DNA of 64,000 nt from Rhinopithecus roxellana (GCF_007565055.1 NC_044564.1:76404563-76468562), one strand, 5' to 3'. Counted from the first letter of the stretch, positions 1 through 11,995 are shown. Numbers and translations: made by a program. The notes: generated by a model not told the origin, from the letters alone.

Positions 1-518
1 CCCTACCCCACGACAGGCCCCAGTGTGTGATATTCCCCTTCCTGTGTCCAAGTGTTCTCATTGTTCAATTCCCACCTATGAGTGAGAACATGCAATGTTT
101 GGTTTTCTGTTCGTGCGATAGTTTGCTGAGAATGATGGTTTCCAGCTGCATCCATGTCCCTACAAAGGACATGAACTCGTCCTTTTTTGTGGCTGCATAG
201 TATTCCATGGTGCATATGAGCCACATTTTCTTAATCCAGTCTGACATTGATAGACATTTGGGTTGGTTCCAAGTCTTTTCTATTGTGAATAGTGCCACAA
301 TAAACATACGTGTGCATGTGTCTTTATAGCAGCATGATTTATAATTCTTTGTGTATATACCCAGTAATGGGATGGCTGGGTCAAATGGTATTTCTAGTTC
401 TAGATCCTTGAGGAATCGTCACACTGTCTTCCACAATGGTTGAAATAGCTTACAGTCCCACCAATAGTGTAAAAATGTTCCTATTTCTCCACATCCTCTC
501 CGGCACCTTCTTTCTGAG
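1..518 (-). mobile_element. L1PA LINE-1 3' fragment, cut by window edge
   Basis: The plus strand matches the reverse complement of the L1 3' UTR and the C-terminal end of ORF2. Translating the minus strand (about 65-307) gives the familiar ORF2 C-terminus with WNQPKC, DWIKKMW, TMEYYAA and a terminal SLIGGN. The true 3' end and poly(A) lie to the left of the window, and the 5' end is truncated near 518, where similarity to the L1 consensus stops. The element is non-autonomous debris. The copy is diverged but clearly primate-age. No duplication can be tested because one flank is missing. Confidence 0.93.
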
Positions 519-770
519 AATAATGAGGATCTATCTACAGTATCTATATATCTACTTTTTGTCTAGTTTTTGTTTTGAGGTTTTCTTTACACCATTTTTT
601 GCTTATTTATTTTGGGATCTCCTTTTTCATAAGTTGGTTTTTTTTCCTACTGGAGGGCTTACTTGGACTATATGGTCTTTGTAGCAGTGAAGCTTTGCTA
701 TAGGAGAGCAGGTTGTTAACTTAGGGTTTTGTTTGAGAACACTCAAAATTAATAGGAGTCTATTTTTTCT

Positions 771-805
<35 letters not shown>

Positions 806-883
806 AATTTCCTAGTGTCACTTAGTTTCTTGTCAAAGAATCTTCCAGGCCAACTCCTGGGTATGTGTTGGTCAGATCAGGTA
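519..883. other. AT/T-rich segment, no recognised repeat
   Basis: This stretch lies between two antisense L1 fragments. It is T-rich and contains an uninterrupted run of 31 T at 774-804, which could be the poly(A) tail of an antisense retroelement, but I recognise no element body beside it. Small frames here (for example 436-684) are chance products of T-rich DNA. Confidence 0.5.
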
Positions 884-892
884 TTGAGGGGA

Positions 893-1520
893 TTTTTTTT
901 TTTTTGCATGTTGTTTGTTGTTTTATTTATTTTTATTTTTATTTTATTATACTTTAAGTTCTAGGGTACATGTTCATAAAGTGCAGGTTTGTTACATATG
1001 TATACTTGTGCCATGTTGGTGTGCTGCACCCATCAACTCGTCAGCACCCATCAATTCGTCATTTATATCAGGTATAACTCCCAATGCAATCTGTCCCCCC
1101 TCCCCCCTCCCCATGATAGGCCCCGATGTGTGATGTTCCCCTTCCCGAGTCCAAGTGATGTCATTGTTCAGTTCCCACCTATAAGTGAGAACATGCGGTG
1201 TTTGGTTTTCTGTTCTTGTGATAGTTTGCTAAGAATGATGGTTTCCAGCTGCATCCATGTCCCTACAAAGGATGCAAACTCATCCTTTTTTATGGCTGCA
1301 TAGTATTCCATGGTGTATATGTGCCACATTTTCTTAATCCAGTCTGTCACAGATGGACATTTGGGTTGATTCCAAGTCTTTGCTATTGTGAATAGTGCCG
1401 CAATGAACATACGTGTGCATGTGTCTTTATAGCAGCATGATTTATAATCCTTTGGGTATATACCCAGTAGTGGGATGGCTGGGCCATATGGTACATCTAG
1501 TTCTAGATCCTTAAGGAATC
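893..1520 (-). mobile_element. L1PA LINE-1, 5'-truncated, with TSD
   Basis: Antisense L1 3' end: poly(A) read as T-rich DNA at 893-957, then the 3' UTR and the last part of ORF2 (minus-strand frame 1168-1410 ends in SLIGGN). The 5' end is truncated near 1520. TTGAGGGGA occurs at 884-892 and again at 1521-1529, a 9-bp duplication expected of target-primed reverse transcription. The 3' UTR carries an 18-bp tandem duplication at 1026-1061 (unit GCACCCATCAACTCGTCA) that is also present in the copy at 35884-37021. This points to a shared young subfamily. Confidence 0.93.
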
Positions 1521-1529
1521 TTGAGGGGA

Positions 1530-1977
1530 ATTTATGCCTGGCTGCCAGGATTCTGGGAAGGTTAGAGAAAGATCAATTAACATGTGTCAGTTCAACATGT
1601 AGTTGTTCAATTTATTTCTCTATTTTCAGCTCTATTCCTCAATTCTGCCATCAATTGAGCATGAGTCTGGGGTCTCCCCAGCTCAATTGTCTCAAAGAGG
1701 AGGAGGAGAATGCCTTAGCTGTCCTTTGCCCTCCTAGGCATTTATATTACTATTTCCTTGATCGTTAACTCTGTAACCATGTCTCCCCACATGCTTTCTG
1801 CTTTCTAACAACCAGAAATAACTTGCCTGCTGTTTTCTGTTCTCTTGTTTTCTGTCCTTGGGTTTGTAATAATTTATCATCACTTTAGTGAATTCAGGGG
1901 TAGGAGATGAGAGGAATAGGGAGGGGTAAATGAGAATCCATGTTCAAATAGAGGTATAATTAGTTAACTGTGTTAGC
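1530..1977. other. Single-copy stretch, nothing recognised
   Basis: Mixed-composition DNA with no repeat or coding signature that I can name. The 97-codon frame starting at 1475 begins inside the L1 and has no family resemblance. Confidence 0.5.
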
Positions 1978-2096
1978 TGAACTGTAATCTCCATGAAGAG
2001 AGGACGTGTAGCTACCTTATTCACAGCTCTATACCCACGATCTAGCAGAGTGCCAGGCACATAGTTAGCACTCATTAAATATGTGCTGAATGAATG
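1978..2096 (+). mobile_element. LINE-2 (L2) 3' end
   Basis: The block reads like the conserved L2 3' terminus: a 'ctccatgaagagagga' stretch, then 'gtgccaggcacatag', then a 'gcactcattaaat...gctgaatgaatg' tail. This order (CTCCATGAGGGCAGGGA, CAGTGCCTGGCACATAG, CTCAATAAATRTTTGTTGAATGA) is diagnostic of L2. It is heavily diverged, as expected for a repeat that was active before the eutherian radiation. Confidence 0.8.
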
Positions 2097-2305
2097 TTTC
2101 AAAAAGAAATATGTAATATTTAGATATCTGTTTGACAGAGTCCGTGGATTTCCAATTCAAAGGAAAAAATGCAGAGATGTTGTGGAAAGCAGGCAAGACC
2201 ATTATTTTGACCCAGCATAGTGGCATGGACAGACAGACAATTACTATTTAAAAATTCAGTTCCATTAGCCTTGTTCTTAGTTAACATATTTTGCAGGCAC
2301 TCTTT

Positions 2306-2607
2306 TTTTGTTGTTTTTTTTTTTTGAGACTGAGTCTCACTCTGTCACCCAGGCTGGAGTGCAGTGGAGCAATCTCAGCTCACTGTAAGCTCTGTCTCCC
2401 GGGTTCACTCCATTCTCCTGCCTCAGCCTCCGGAGTAGCTGGGACTACAGGCGCCCGCCACCATGCCCGGCTAATTTTTTTGTATTTTTAGTAGAGACGG
2501 GGTTTCACCGTGTTTGCCAGGACGGTCTCGATCTCCTGACCTCGTGATCCACCTGCCTTGGCCTCCCAAAGTGCTGGGATTACAGGCGTGAGCGACCGCG
2601 CCTGGCC
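2306..2607 (-). mobile_element. AluY-type SINE with 14-bp TSD
   Basis: A complete dimeric Alu lies in antisense: T-rich tail at about 2306-2324, then right and left monomers ending in GCGCCTGGCC. The internal 'ctcactgtaagctctgtctcccgggttcactccattctcctg' region is of AluY type, not AluS or AluJ. TGCAGGCACTCTTT is repeated exactly at 2292-2305 and 2608-2621, so both insertion boundaries are fixed. Relatively few changes make it one of the younger insertions in the left third of the window. Frames here (2291-2491, 2471-2653) are Alu translations. Confidence 0.97.
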
Positions 2608-2621
2608 TGCAGGCACTCTTT

Positions 2622-4165
2622 ACACTTAATTTTTTTTCCCCCAGGGAAAACACCCTTCTCTACCTCAAGGATATATGGATCACATTCCTGGGCCATTGCT
2701 AAATATTATGTAGTGATTCTTTATTTTGTAAAACAATGGAAGGTCAAATAAATAATTTTGCTTTTTCAAATATTTGTGGTGTTTTGTCCTGGTAAATTGA
2801 GAGGTTATGCTCTATATCACCTGGCATGTAAAATATGATCCGCTTAATTCTTAGAAGATAGTTATCTTCTATTTGAACAAATACACTGTCTAGTAGCCTT
2901 GTACCTTGCGTTCTTGAAAAACGTACACATGTATGATTGTGAAATACTTTGGGAAAGAATACATAAAGCAGAGACAGATCTAAATATTCTTTTAGTAAGG
3001 TTAGAATTTCTCAGCATGTTTTATCTGGCACTTATATGAAAATATTGCTATGATGAATGTGCATGTATCACAAAAGGTAAGTTACGTTAACTTAACTCTC
3101 TATTGTTTTTAAGGAAATTCTAAATCCTAATTTGGTTTAGGCCTTTAAACTAATGTCCATATAACCCAGCATGACTTATAAAATCTGTGATTATAGGCAT
3201 CTGTTTATTAGTAAGTGTTTGTATATCAAAACATTTATATGATCAGGCAAATATTCTTCAGATAAATCATACCCTTCTTAAGTATTTTCCTCCAGAGAAG
3301 GTCACTAGTTTGAGAGTAAAGTACATATATATGTTTGTGTGTTTGTGTGTGTCTCTGTGTGTATAACATACAGGTTTAAAATGAAAATTCCTTGGCTATA
3401 GAAAATATATTTACATGTATATAATAAATTGCTACAGTGTTACAAAAGCCCATACTTTCTTATTACCTGGGAAATCCAAAAATTCCCTTTCTACTTCCAT
3501 CTATACAATTCAGCTTGAAATCAAATCCCATGTATAAACAAAAGAGAACAGAAGTCCTATTTTTATGAGAAAGCAATTCCAAAGCCATGATGTGTCTATT
3601 TGGCTTCTAAAAATTCTTCTTAGGTGCAAGGACGTAGAAGACACACTCTGTAGTTTGCCCATTAGCTTTTGCTGTATACATAGAACCAAAATTAGTATGG
3701 CTAACATCCTGTGACTATGGCCATTCTTAATGACTCTTGCAGTGCTTATGGATAAAACTGATTCTCAATTATCACTCTAGTAATTGGGGCTGCAATTTTA
3801 GCATAGGCGAACACCATGGGAGGCCCAGAACTTCACTGTGGCACAGAACCCCAAAGCCTTCTCACACTGTCCTTTCTCTTATAACTTGACCTTCATTTGA
3901 TTCCAAAAACTTGTTCTGATTTGATCAAATTTCTCTGTGCCTGGAGAAGTTATCACTAATGTATGTTAATTTACTATCATCTTCTGTGTATCTTTCCTTC
4001 CATTCTGGACAATCAGCCCCTTTCTCCCTTTTAGTTTTCCATGATACGATCTTTAGTCACACTCCTCCTGCAGCAGCCTTTTCAAGATATTATTCCTAAT
4101 GGATATATATGCTCAAGTATGTAGACCTGCCATTCTATATGATAAATATTAGCACCACACTTTGT
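2622..4165. other. AT-rich single-copy stretch
   Basis: No repeat or gene is recognisable. A GT-rich alternating patch lies at about 3328-3372 (GTGTGTTTGTGTGTGTCTCTGTGTGT). The part from about 3840 onward might be degraded L2 sequence upstream of the next feature, but I cannot support that base by base. Confidence 0.45.
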
Positions 4166-4170
4166 TTTCC

Positions 4171-4310
4171 TTGTACTCTGTCTATAGACTCTAAGTCCTA
4201 TAATTGCAGGAGCTTTGTGTATCCTCTAAATGATATATCCCCAGAACCTAAGGTAGTGTGTAGAACGTAGTAGGCATTCATTACGTATTTGTTGTGTGAT
4301 TAGATGCAAT
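4171..4310 (+). mobile_element. L2-like 3' end, strongly diverged
   Basis: The order 'gactctaagtcct...ccccagaacctaaggtagtg...gtagtaggcattcatta...tatttgttg' follows the L2 3' terminus (CCCCAGYRCCTAGCACAGTG, AGTAGGYGCTCAATAAA, TGTTGAATGA). Identity is low and the boundaries are approximate. A related CORE-SINE tail is the main alternative. Confidence 0.5.
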
Positions 4311-6570
4311 TGTTTGTGATTCTATTACATTTTGAACTTCCATATGCCAAGGTCTGTTCCTTTAGTCCAGTTACTAAGGCATTTGTCTGAGAAATGCATC
4401 AGGATCTGAGTCATGTTGCATCATAAGAGGAAATAATTTACTATGATTATTGTTGCCCTTAACAGCAATAACCACGAAAGTGCTTATAAATGCTTAATTG
4501 TCTGTGGAGATATATGTGGTAATGTATGAAAAAAGGAAAAAGCCCCAAATTTACAGAGCTTGACAGGCACCTCAGTTGCAGACTCAGACATGATAGAACA
4601 TAAGAAAGGCAGAATTCAGGCCATTTTGATGTAAAATTAAGAAAAATAAGATTGCCAATTTTTGTGTCTCAAATGATTTTTTTAAATAAGCTAATTTTAT
4701 GAAAAAAAATCAGAAGTTTTTATGTGTAGTTAATTTTTCATTACCAAACGAAGAGAAAAATCCAAATAACATACGGATAATCAACACAGTTCATGCACAC
4801 AAACATACTCTTGTTCATACATGCATACAGTTTTTAGAAATGACTGTACCTAAGTAGTAACCATCAGTAAATTTCTAACTGAGATCCTCTTGATAATAAA
4901 AGATAGTTAATAGCTTAAGAAAGTCTTTGTTCTCATTGACTGAGGAAAAACATGCTTCATGTGTCATTACCAGGTATTTAGGAAATTCAAGCATATAAAC
5001 GCTAAGCTGCAATAATATCCCTGTTAAACCGATGAGAGATATCTGTTATTAAAAAAAAAAAAAAAAAGATTATTGTAGTTGACAGTAGATGTGCTGACAT
5101 CATCCTAAATATTTGAATTTGCTAATAATTGTCCTCTACACAATTATAGTACAAGTTCATCCTTAAGATGCATATGTTTTACTAATGTTAAGATTAGCTG
5201 ATTAATACTGATGGCAGCTAAGGCCAGTGGCTAATGTCTGACATCTGTTTGGGAAATCAGTGTTCCCATTCAGAAAGCTGGCATTTCTGTCGAGGTTAGA
5301 ATGAAGGGTTAGTGTGTAAGGAATTATGATTAGGGTTTTATGTATGGTTAAGGTTAGGAATAGGGACATGATCTATCTCATTTCTGTTCGTCTCAATGTA
5401 TTTCTGGTGTCAAGTTGCTTGCTGTATTCTGTGTTAACAAAGAGGTCTTCCCCTCTGTTCCCTTGTGGCACATTCACTGTGGCACGTTATTTCATGTGCT
5501 CCATTCTGTGTTAATGGACTGATTGATCTCATTTTCTTATCTGTGTTAGTCTTTACTTTGTCCTTAAAGAATCTCTTCATTTGGGATAGAAGCATTTTTT
5601 TTTTTCAAATTGTTTATTTGAGTCACAGGTGGACACTTTAACTGATTGAAAATGGGAAATTAATTTTTACCTCATCCTTTTCCAGTGCCACCTTAACCTT
5701 AATATTAATACTAAAACCACATCAAAGGGAACTGTGTTTCAGTTTGGGGAGGGAAAGGTATAGATATATGGATTTGTCTCCCAAAATTAAAATTGTAATA
5801 AGTGAAAAATTGTAAACCAAAAAAGTCATAGTCCTTTAATTTTTTTCTGACACAGTTATTATTTACTTTATTTTTCTCTAGTGGGCTTTAGTATTAATCA
5901 GTGTATAGGGGAGGTAGAAAGAGTTTTCCTATAACTTATACAAAGGGAAGCATTGAACATTTATTATAGCAAAAGACTACTAATGTGAGGTAACCACAGA
6001 GACTCAGAAAATCAGTCAACCTGAAAAGGAAAGAACACTAGGACCTCTCAGTATATTGAATGAATGCACAATTAAAGTCTGTTTTCCTTTTATTTCCATT
6101 TTGCTTTAACTGAAACATCAAGTGGAAAATCATGAAAACCCTGAAAATTCAAGAAAACTTTAAAGAACATTTGAGGATCTTACTATATTGATGTACATTG
6201 CTTATTTGATATTGTTAATTAAGTTCTTTAAGCCGTTATGTCAAAGGCTTCAAGACATTTTGTTCAGTAAATGAAAAATGAAACTTTAACACACTCTTGT
6301 AAGAATTTGGTTAAAAACTTTTAAAAAATACAGTTTTTTAGGTAAAAGTTTCAGTCAACCTCAAAAAGCTTTTAATTTAGTACACATTTCCTGTCTGTTG
6401 GGGGTAAGCAAAACTAGATGAGAAGAAAATTGAAATTATCAATGTATATCCCCTATTAAATGTAAGTTGGGGCTAGGGTGGTATATTCTTTTATTACTAT
6501 TATTTTATTACTATTAATTTTTAGACAGAGTTTTTTATTTCAAAATGATATCCCAGTTTGCCAACTTCTA
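4311..6570. other. AT-rich single-copy stretch
   Basis: No named repeat or gene. It contains a run of 17 A at 5051-5067 with no retrocopy body upstream, and a few GGGTTAG-like words near 5300-5360 that do not form a telomere array. Confidence 0.5.
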
Positions 6571-6574
6571 GATT

Positions 6575-6728
6575 GAGCAAAGTGCTGCTTCAATTTTTTG
6601 TGCCTAAGACTCCATATCTTTAAAAGGGGTGCAGCAAAATAGGGATAATCAATGAAATATTGCATGTAACATGTTTGGCCTACCTGATACATAGTAAGTA
6701 CACAATACATATTATTTAATATTAGTAA
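6575..6728 (+). mobile_element. MIR SINE fragment
   Basis: The segment follows the 3' half of MIR: 'tgcctaagactccatatctttaaaa', 'atagggataat', 'tgcatgtaacatg', 'acctgatacatagtaagtacacaataca', 'tatt'. This corresponds to CCTCAGTTTCCTCATCTGTAAAA, ATGGGGATAAT, ATGCATGTAAAGCG and CCTGGCACATAGTAAGCGCT in order. Boundaries are approximate. Confidence 0.55.
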
Positions 6729-7294
6729 GGGTACTAATATTATCTAGCATGATACCCAGCTAGCGTTGGACCTTTTTTGTCTTCAAATTAATGAATAAAG
6801 AAAATATATACATTGTCTTCATAAGAATAAGATTCAGGGACATTATAGTAATGTAAACTTTACCAAATATGAGAGTACCCTAATTTATGACAAGGGATTA
6901 GATGGATTAACACTTTTTTTCTGGATTTCTTATTAGAAGAGATTAACATATTTGTCTTGCAAAATATTTTTCTTAAAATGAAATTGAATGAATTTAGCAT
7001 TTGCTCATTGGTGCTCACTTCAACCCCAGGAACGTTACAGAGTTGCTTCACGTTTTCCCACAGAGTTGGTCAATGCTTTCCTCATATAATAACACTAAAC
7101 ATTGGATTGCAGGAATTATCACCCTCTTACATAGACTACTGAGTAAAACATTTGTTCTCAATTTACTTGGTTTTCTTGGGAAGTAATGATGCAGTCATTC
7201 TGATTTGTAGATGTCTTCTTGTATATCTCATGGCCAAGACATAATAGAGACTCCAAGAAGGCCTGACTTACTCCTGATAGGAGCATTAATAACC

Positions 7295-7460
7295 ACTACA
7301 GGCACTGTGGTAAGTTGTAGATTGTTTAGTTCTCCTTTTGTCTAGAACCCTTATAAGGCAGATTTCATTATTGTCATTTCTTCATCAAAGAAACTCAGAT
7401 CTGCCTTGGTTATATCACTTTATTTAGATCTAGTCACAAAGACAGTCAGCTCTCAAACCT
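7295..7460 (-). mobile_element. MIR-like fragment (antisense)
   Basis: An antisense MIR pattern is weakly visible: 'ggcactgtggtaagt', 'cttataaggcagatttcattattgtcatttcttcatcaaagaaactcagatctgcc'. These parallel the antisense core 'YATGAGGTAGGTAYTATTATTAYCCCCATTT...GAAACTGAGGC'. Divergence is high and the call depends on order, not identity. Confidence 0.4.
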
Positions 7461-7689
7461 TTGTTTTTTTCTGACATTTCTGAAAAAAATGACCTTTCAC
7501 ATCTCCATTTAGTTGCTGTTACCTTCTGCCTTATTCTGGACACCATAGTGTAAACACTTATATTCTTTAAAGGTATGAGACCTTAGAAATTCACCAAAAC
7601 TTAAAAAAAACACTCTTTAAGAAGTAAATTTATTGTAGTTAATTAGTCTCCTGTATACTAAATAGAATTCTAATTCAGATTCGGGGCAT

Positions 7690-7845
7690 TAAATATAACA
7701 TTTTATTTAATCCTCAATTATGAGGTAGGTGTTATTATTGCCATGTAAATTAATACATATCATATACCTTCCTAGTCACACATGAAATGACTTGTTAATT
7801 CATAGAAATTGAATTTGCATATGTCAGAAGGTCTGCTCCAACTTT
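7690..7845 (-). mobile_element. MIR SINE (antisense)
   Basis: The block reads 'atttaatcctcaattatgaggtaggtgttattattgcca', later 'cctagtcacac', then 'gaaattgaatttgcatatgtcagaaggtctgctccaa'. That is the antisense MIR order: TTTAATCCTCACAACAACCC / TATGAGGTAGGTRYTATTATT / AAGGTCACACAGC / GGATTYGAACCCAGGTCTG / CTCCAA. A standard mammalian-wide SINE fossil. Confidence 0.6.
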
Positions 7846-10248
7846 ATGAATGCTATTTAAGATTGGGTTAGAATTTTTGGTAGTCATGGCATATTATGAC
7901 CTCTAATTCAGCTGTTGCTAATAAAAACACATTGGTTTCAGATGCGCTATTCAGTGAACATTCTAATATCTGGTACCTATGTGATTAAGGACCTAAAGGC
8001 TAGATTCTTAAGAAAATAATTTATTAGATCATTGCTCTTGTGTAAATCTTCCCTTAAGAGAGATTCATACTCAGTCTATAGTAATTCACTTCTGGGACCC
8101 TAAAGTTAGTTGCTTGGCTCTGCTGTCAGATAAAAGTAGTATCAAATAACAACATGATACAAGCAAGAAAGCAAAATAAAGAGAAAGAAGGAAATTCAGC
8201 AGTTTGATATTTTGATTGATAGTTGCAGGGTCTATGCCAATAAAAATTATTATTTAGATAGCATTAATGTAGTTATTGACTCAAGCAATATGTTCATGCA
8301 TGCACTATTTTATTTTGGTATTCTTTACCATTTTAAAAATAATGATGAACAATGGATATACTCTTTCTCTGAAAGAAAATAGCAAGATAAAGCAGTTTTG
8401 ACATGCAGTTTGAGTAAATATACCTAATATATGTAATGAGAATGGGAACTTTCACATCTGCTATATTCATTGTCAAAAGGTTATTCTAGATCTTTTATTT
8501 AATCTAATAATATCATTATCTAGCAAGACAGTAATTTAGTAATGCTTTAAATTTAAAAAAAGAAATTACTTGAATTACGGCAGCAACTGGATATATTTAA
8601 AACTGAGGGCAAAATGAAGCATATATCAAAAGAACCAACAAATGAGAGAAGATAAAGATAATCAATATACTCAGACAGAAAAGTACACTTAGTACACAGC
8701 AGTGAGCAGTTTCTGAGGTTTCTGGTGCAAGAGAATTACCTCTTTCAATAAAATGAGTCAATTGTAACCAAATTATGAAATAATCTCTTACTATTTGATT
8801 TTTTGATACGTGAAATTATTTTTGCTGCAGATTTTAATATAACAATATATTATAGTCATAGAGCACTTTCCTAATTTAGTAATTGAAAGCTTGTGTAAAA
8901 ATGTTTCTCTGTTTTTGTTTTTTTCTTATATTGGCCATGAAAACATTCTTTTGAGGAGGATTTTATTTTCCGTTGCCAAGTTTCAGTAAATATAATTTAG
9001 TTGAATTTAATAAAACTAGATGCATAAGATGAGGTAGGTAATTCAACCGTCAGAAGAACTGTAGTTAGTTAAAGTATGCAACGGTTTTTGTTTTTCTTCC
9101 AGGCAAGTGTCAGTTAAATAGCATTCATTTCCTTCAAAATACTCCCTCACCTCAGCCCCTCAAAAGAATTTCAATGCTATTTTTGAAAATATTTTGAATT
9201 ACTGGTTGTAAAGGAGTTTTAAAACATTCCTGTGAAGTGCTTTAGAGCTTCACCCAGTAGTGTCAGGAGTATTCATTCTTACTTGAACAAGAGAACAGGA
9301 AACAGGACTGGCTATAGCAGATGCCAGCTTCAAAGATTCAAGTGCAGAGGAAATCAGAGAAAAGAACAGGCAGAACAGACAGTTAAAAGTAAGTTAGTTT
9401 TTCTGAAATTAGTTCAAATTGTTTCAATAACTATTTGTATTTTAACAGCATAATTTAACAATTTATATTTTGAGAGTATATCTATGAAAATAAGTCCCAA
9501 AGTGAGAAAGCATTTGTATGTGTGTGTATATATATATGAATATTAATTTTCAGAATTCAATCTTTAAGACTGATGACAATCATCCTAGATGCAAAAATCT
9601 AAAAGAAAAAATAAACAAGAAGTTTCCCAATGTTAATTATCTTTGTTTTCTGATTTTATATATTTAAAAAAAAAACTATTGAAACATCTGAATCTTCACT
9701 AAACCCTATAGAGAATGGCTGTCTCTAGGCAAGTGTTCTAATTATATAATTTTCATTTATATAGTGTTTCTTGTTGCTTGAAAAGCTCCTTTCTAATCTA
9801 GCAGAATATGTTACAACAAACGATCCCAGTAACTGAGAATTCTATTGCATCAGGATCTGTTATTTATATATATTTTTTTCTTTTTGAGCTTATAGTGGGC
9901 AGTGTAGACAGCTGACCCATTCTTCTGTCTTTGCGTATGTATTTTTAAATTCTAGTCATTGTGCAGTGAGAATTTGCAGGTGTTTCTCAGAGAACTTTTT
10001 CCCCTCTAGCTGGATGTGGAAAGGACAATGCAATTAATAACAGATGGCACGGGATGACCACGTCCTTGAGAGAACGCCTTATTGGCACCTCCTGCTAATT
10101 GTATCACATATAACACAACTAAAAGCATAATAAATCTGAACTGGGGGACATTTTATGCAAGAGCTCTTCTCCTTTTCCAGACGGTAAATTGCTCAGCTCT
10201 TGAAATATCTATAACCTTGTGACACTCAACTTGCATTAGCTTAATTGC
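7846..10248. other. Repeat-poor AT-rich stretch, possible conserved block at its right end
   Basis: No interspersed repeat is recognisable over about 2.4 kb. The last 350 bases (about 9900-10245) are less AT-rich and contain several TAATTG/TAATTA-type homeodomain words ('gctaattgtatcac', 'gcttaattgcc') and no repeat similarity. That composition is common in conserved noncoding DNA, but conservation cannot be seen from one sequence. A 73-codon frame at 9232-9453 has no family resemblance. Confidence 0.45.
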
Positions 10249-10365
10249 CTTTTTTCCATCTCCCTCCCCCTTCTACCCTCCCTTTCTCTCTGTCTCCTTC
10301 TCTCTTCTTTTTTCTCACCCTCTCACTGTCTCTTTCTTGCTGTCTCATATTTTTCCCTCTAGGTA
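10249..10365 (+). repeat. Polypyrimidine (C/T-rich) tract
   Basis: About 115 bases are nearly all pyrimidine on the plus strand, built from CCCTCC, TCTCTC and TTCTTT words without a regular unit. It is a low-complexity tract with potential for triplex (H-DNA) formation. It is not an intron acceptor by itself, since no supported exon follows. Confidence 0.75.
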
Positions 10366-10500
10366 TGAGGAAACAATTTGGCATTTGTTTTTCTACCTAG
10401 TTTAGTGCTGCGTCTAATACAGCTGTATTTCCTAGCTTGTATAGAATTTTGTCAGGATTTGATCTGGTGGCATTAATGAGAAATTATTCTTTTAAAGAGC

Positions 10501-10807
10501 CTTTTTTTTTTTTTTTTTTTTTGGACCGAGTCTCACTCTGTCATCAGGCTAGAGTGAAGTGGTGTGATCTTGGCTCACTGGCTTACTGTAGTCTCCCCTC
10601 CCCGGTTGAAGTGATTCTCCTGCTTCTGCCTCCCAAGTAGCTGGGGCGACAGGCACGTGCCACCATGCCTAGCTATTTTATGTATATTTAGTAGAGACAG
10701 GATTTCACCATGTTGGCCAGGATGGTCTCGATCTCTTGACCTCATAATCCACCCGCCTCGACCTCCTAAAGTGCTGGGATTACAGGTGTGAGTCACCATG
10801 GCAGGCC
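10501..10807 (-). mobile_element. Alu SINE (older AluS/J type) with TSD
   Basis: Antisense full-length Alu with a 22-T tail at 10501-10522. TCTTTTAAAGAGC at 10488-10500 matches TCTTTTAAAGGGC at 10808-10820, a 13-bp TSD with one change. Many differences from the AluY consensus, a duplicated-looking 'actggcttactg' area and loss of most CpGs suggest an older subfamily than the Alu at 2306. Frames at 10437-10640 and 10575-10799 are Alu translations. Confidence 0.95.
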
Positions 10808-10820
10808 TCTTTTAAAGGGC

Positions 10821-11849
10821 TTTAAAACACTTTCCTTAATATTTGTGTTGAGAAAGAAAGTGCCTATCTAATTGCTGATGTAATTTAATAAATCTGTTAA
10901 AAAAAAGGGCTCTCACTAAGTGTAAACTCATGGGAGCTTCGGATGGACATACACAATAACACACGTACGTATGTAAACAAACACATCCATCCACATACAT
11001 GCACAGGACTTTTTTCTTTTTTCGCACAATGGCAATGTAATTCACCATATTCTGTAGCATTGGAAAGGATTGCATTTTCTTCCATTTCATAACTTGGTTT
11101 GGTATTATTAACAATTTGTAAAGTAAAAGTATTATGCCAGAAATGTAGCCACCTAGCAATTATCATTTTTCTTTCCTCCAAGAAAATGCTATAGTGAGTA
11201 GCATGAATTTCATAGTAAGTTCCTACACATCTATTTTCATTTTTGGAGGTTTGCCTATAAATGAGCAAACAAAAAGTAATTTAAATTACATTTGGAGTTA
11301 AAAACAAATACATCAAAATCATGAAGTATGTGTTGAAGTTGTGTCTTGGCTGGCTAGCTCTGTGTGCGTGTGCACGTGGATGTTTGTGGGTGTGCACATG
11401 TGCATGTGTGCACACTGACACATTCTTTCCTTAGCTATATAGATGTCTATTTCTTTCCAGTGATTTATCTTCATTGGTGAGAGTAACCTTAGTATTTCTG
11501 TCAGTTGGATGAACCAATGCTAAAATGAGACAAAGAATAGCTCATTCAAGAAATGATATAATTTAAAAGAAAGCAGTCATATTTTTAGATCTTCATGGTA
11601 TATTCCTAAATCTCCTACTGACCAATACTTTGAGCAAAAACTCCTAGGGCAGTTCAGGACCTGGGACATACCTGAAATTGGGTATAATGGAAAGTGAATA
11701 ATTCTCATGATTGTGAACTTGCTTATTTGGGCTCTGGTGCACAAGAAGCATTGTTAGGAGTTGTTTGTTAAGTGTATAGACCCCAATATTAGGGTTGTGA
11801 CAGATGAAAGAAAGTTAACATTATTATTAGTAGTATGAATTTCAAAAGT
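10821..11849. other. Single-copy stretch with an alternating GT/GC patch
   Basis: No repeat or gene is recognised. Positions 11358-11418 are a purine/pyrimidine-alternating patch rich in TGTG, GCAC and CATG words (for example GTGTGCGTGTGCACGTG), which could adopt Z-DNA. The 107- and 123-codon minus-strand frames at 10836-11268 have no family resemblance. Confidence 0.45.
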
Positions 11850-11995
11850 GCTTAAGTCACAACCTGCATTTAGCTAATGAATGACCTTAGTAAGTCCTAC
11901 TACTTTTATGAGCACCTTTATCTTCCTTTACAAAGTGAGGAATCAGAACTAGAATGAGTAATATTCTAATAGTACTGCCTTGAAGACTAGGGATT
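11850..11995 (+). mobile_element. MIR SINE
   Basis: Sense MIR core: 'gctaatgaatgaccttagtaagtcctactacttttatgagcacc...tcttcctttacaaagtgaggaat'. This aligns in order with AGCTGTGTGACCTTGGGCAAGTYACTTAACCTCTCTGAGCCTCAGTTTCCTCATCTGTAAAATGGGGA. Boundaries are approximate. Confidence 0.65.

Noticed and set aside
5051..5067. 17-A run as the tail of a processed pseudogene
   Set aside because: No recognisable transcript body upstream and no flanking duplication.
5280..5370. GGGTTAG-like words suggesting an interstitial telomere repeat
   Set aside because: Only scattered, non-tandem matches in AT-rich DNA; no array of TTAGGG units.
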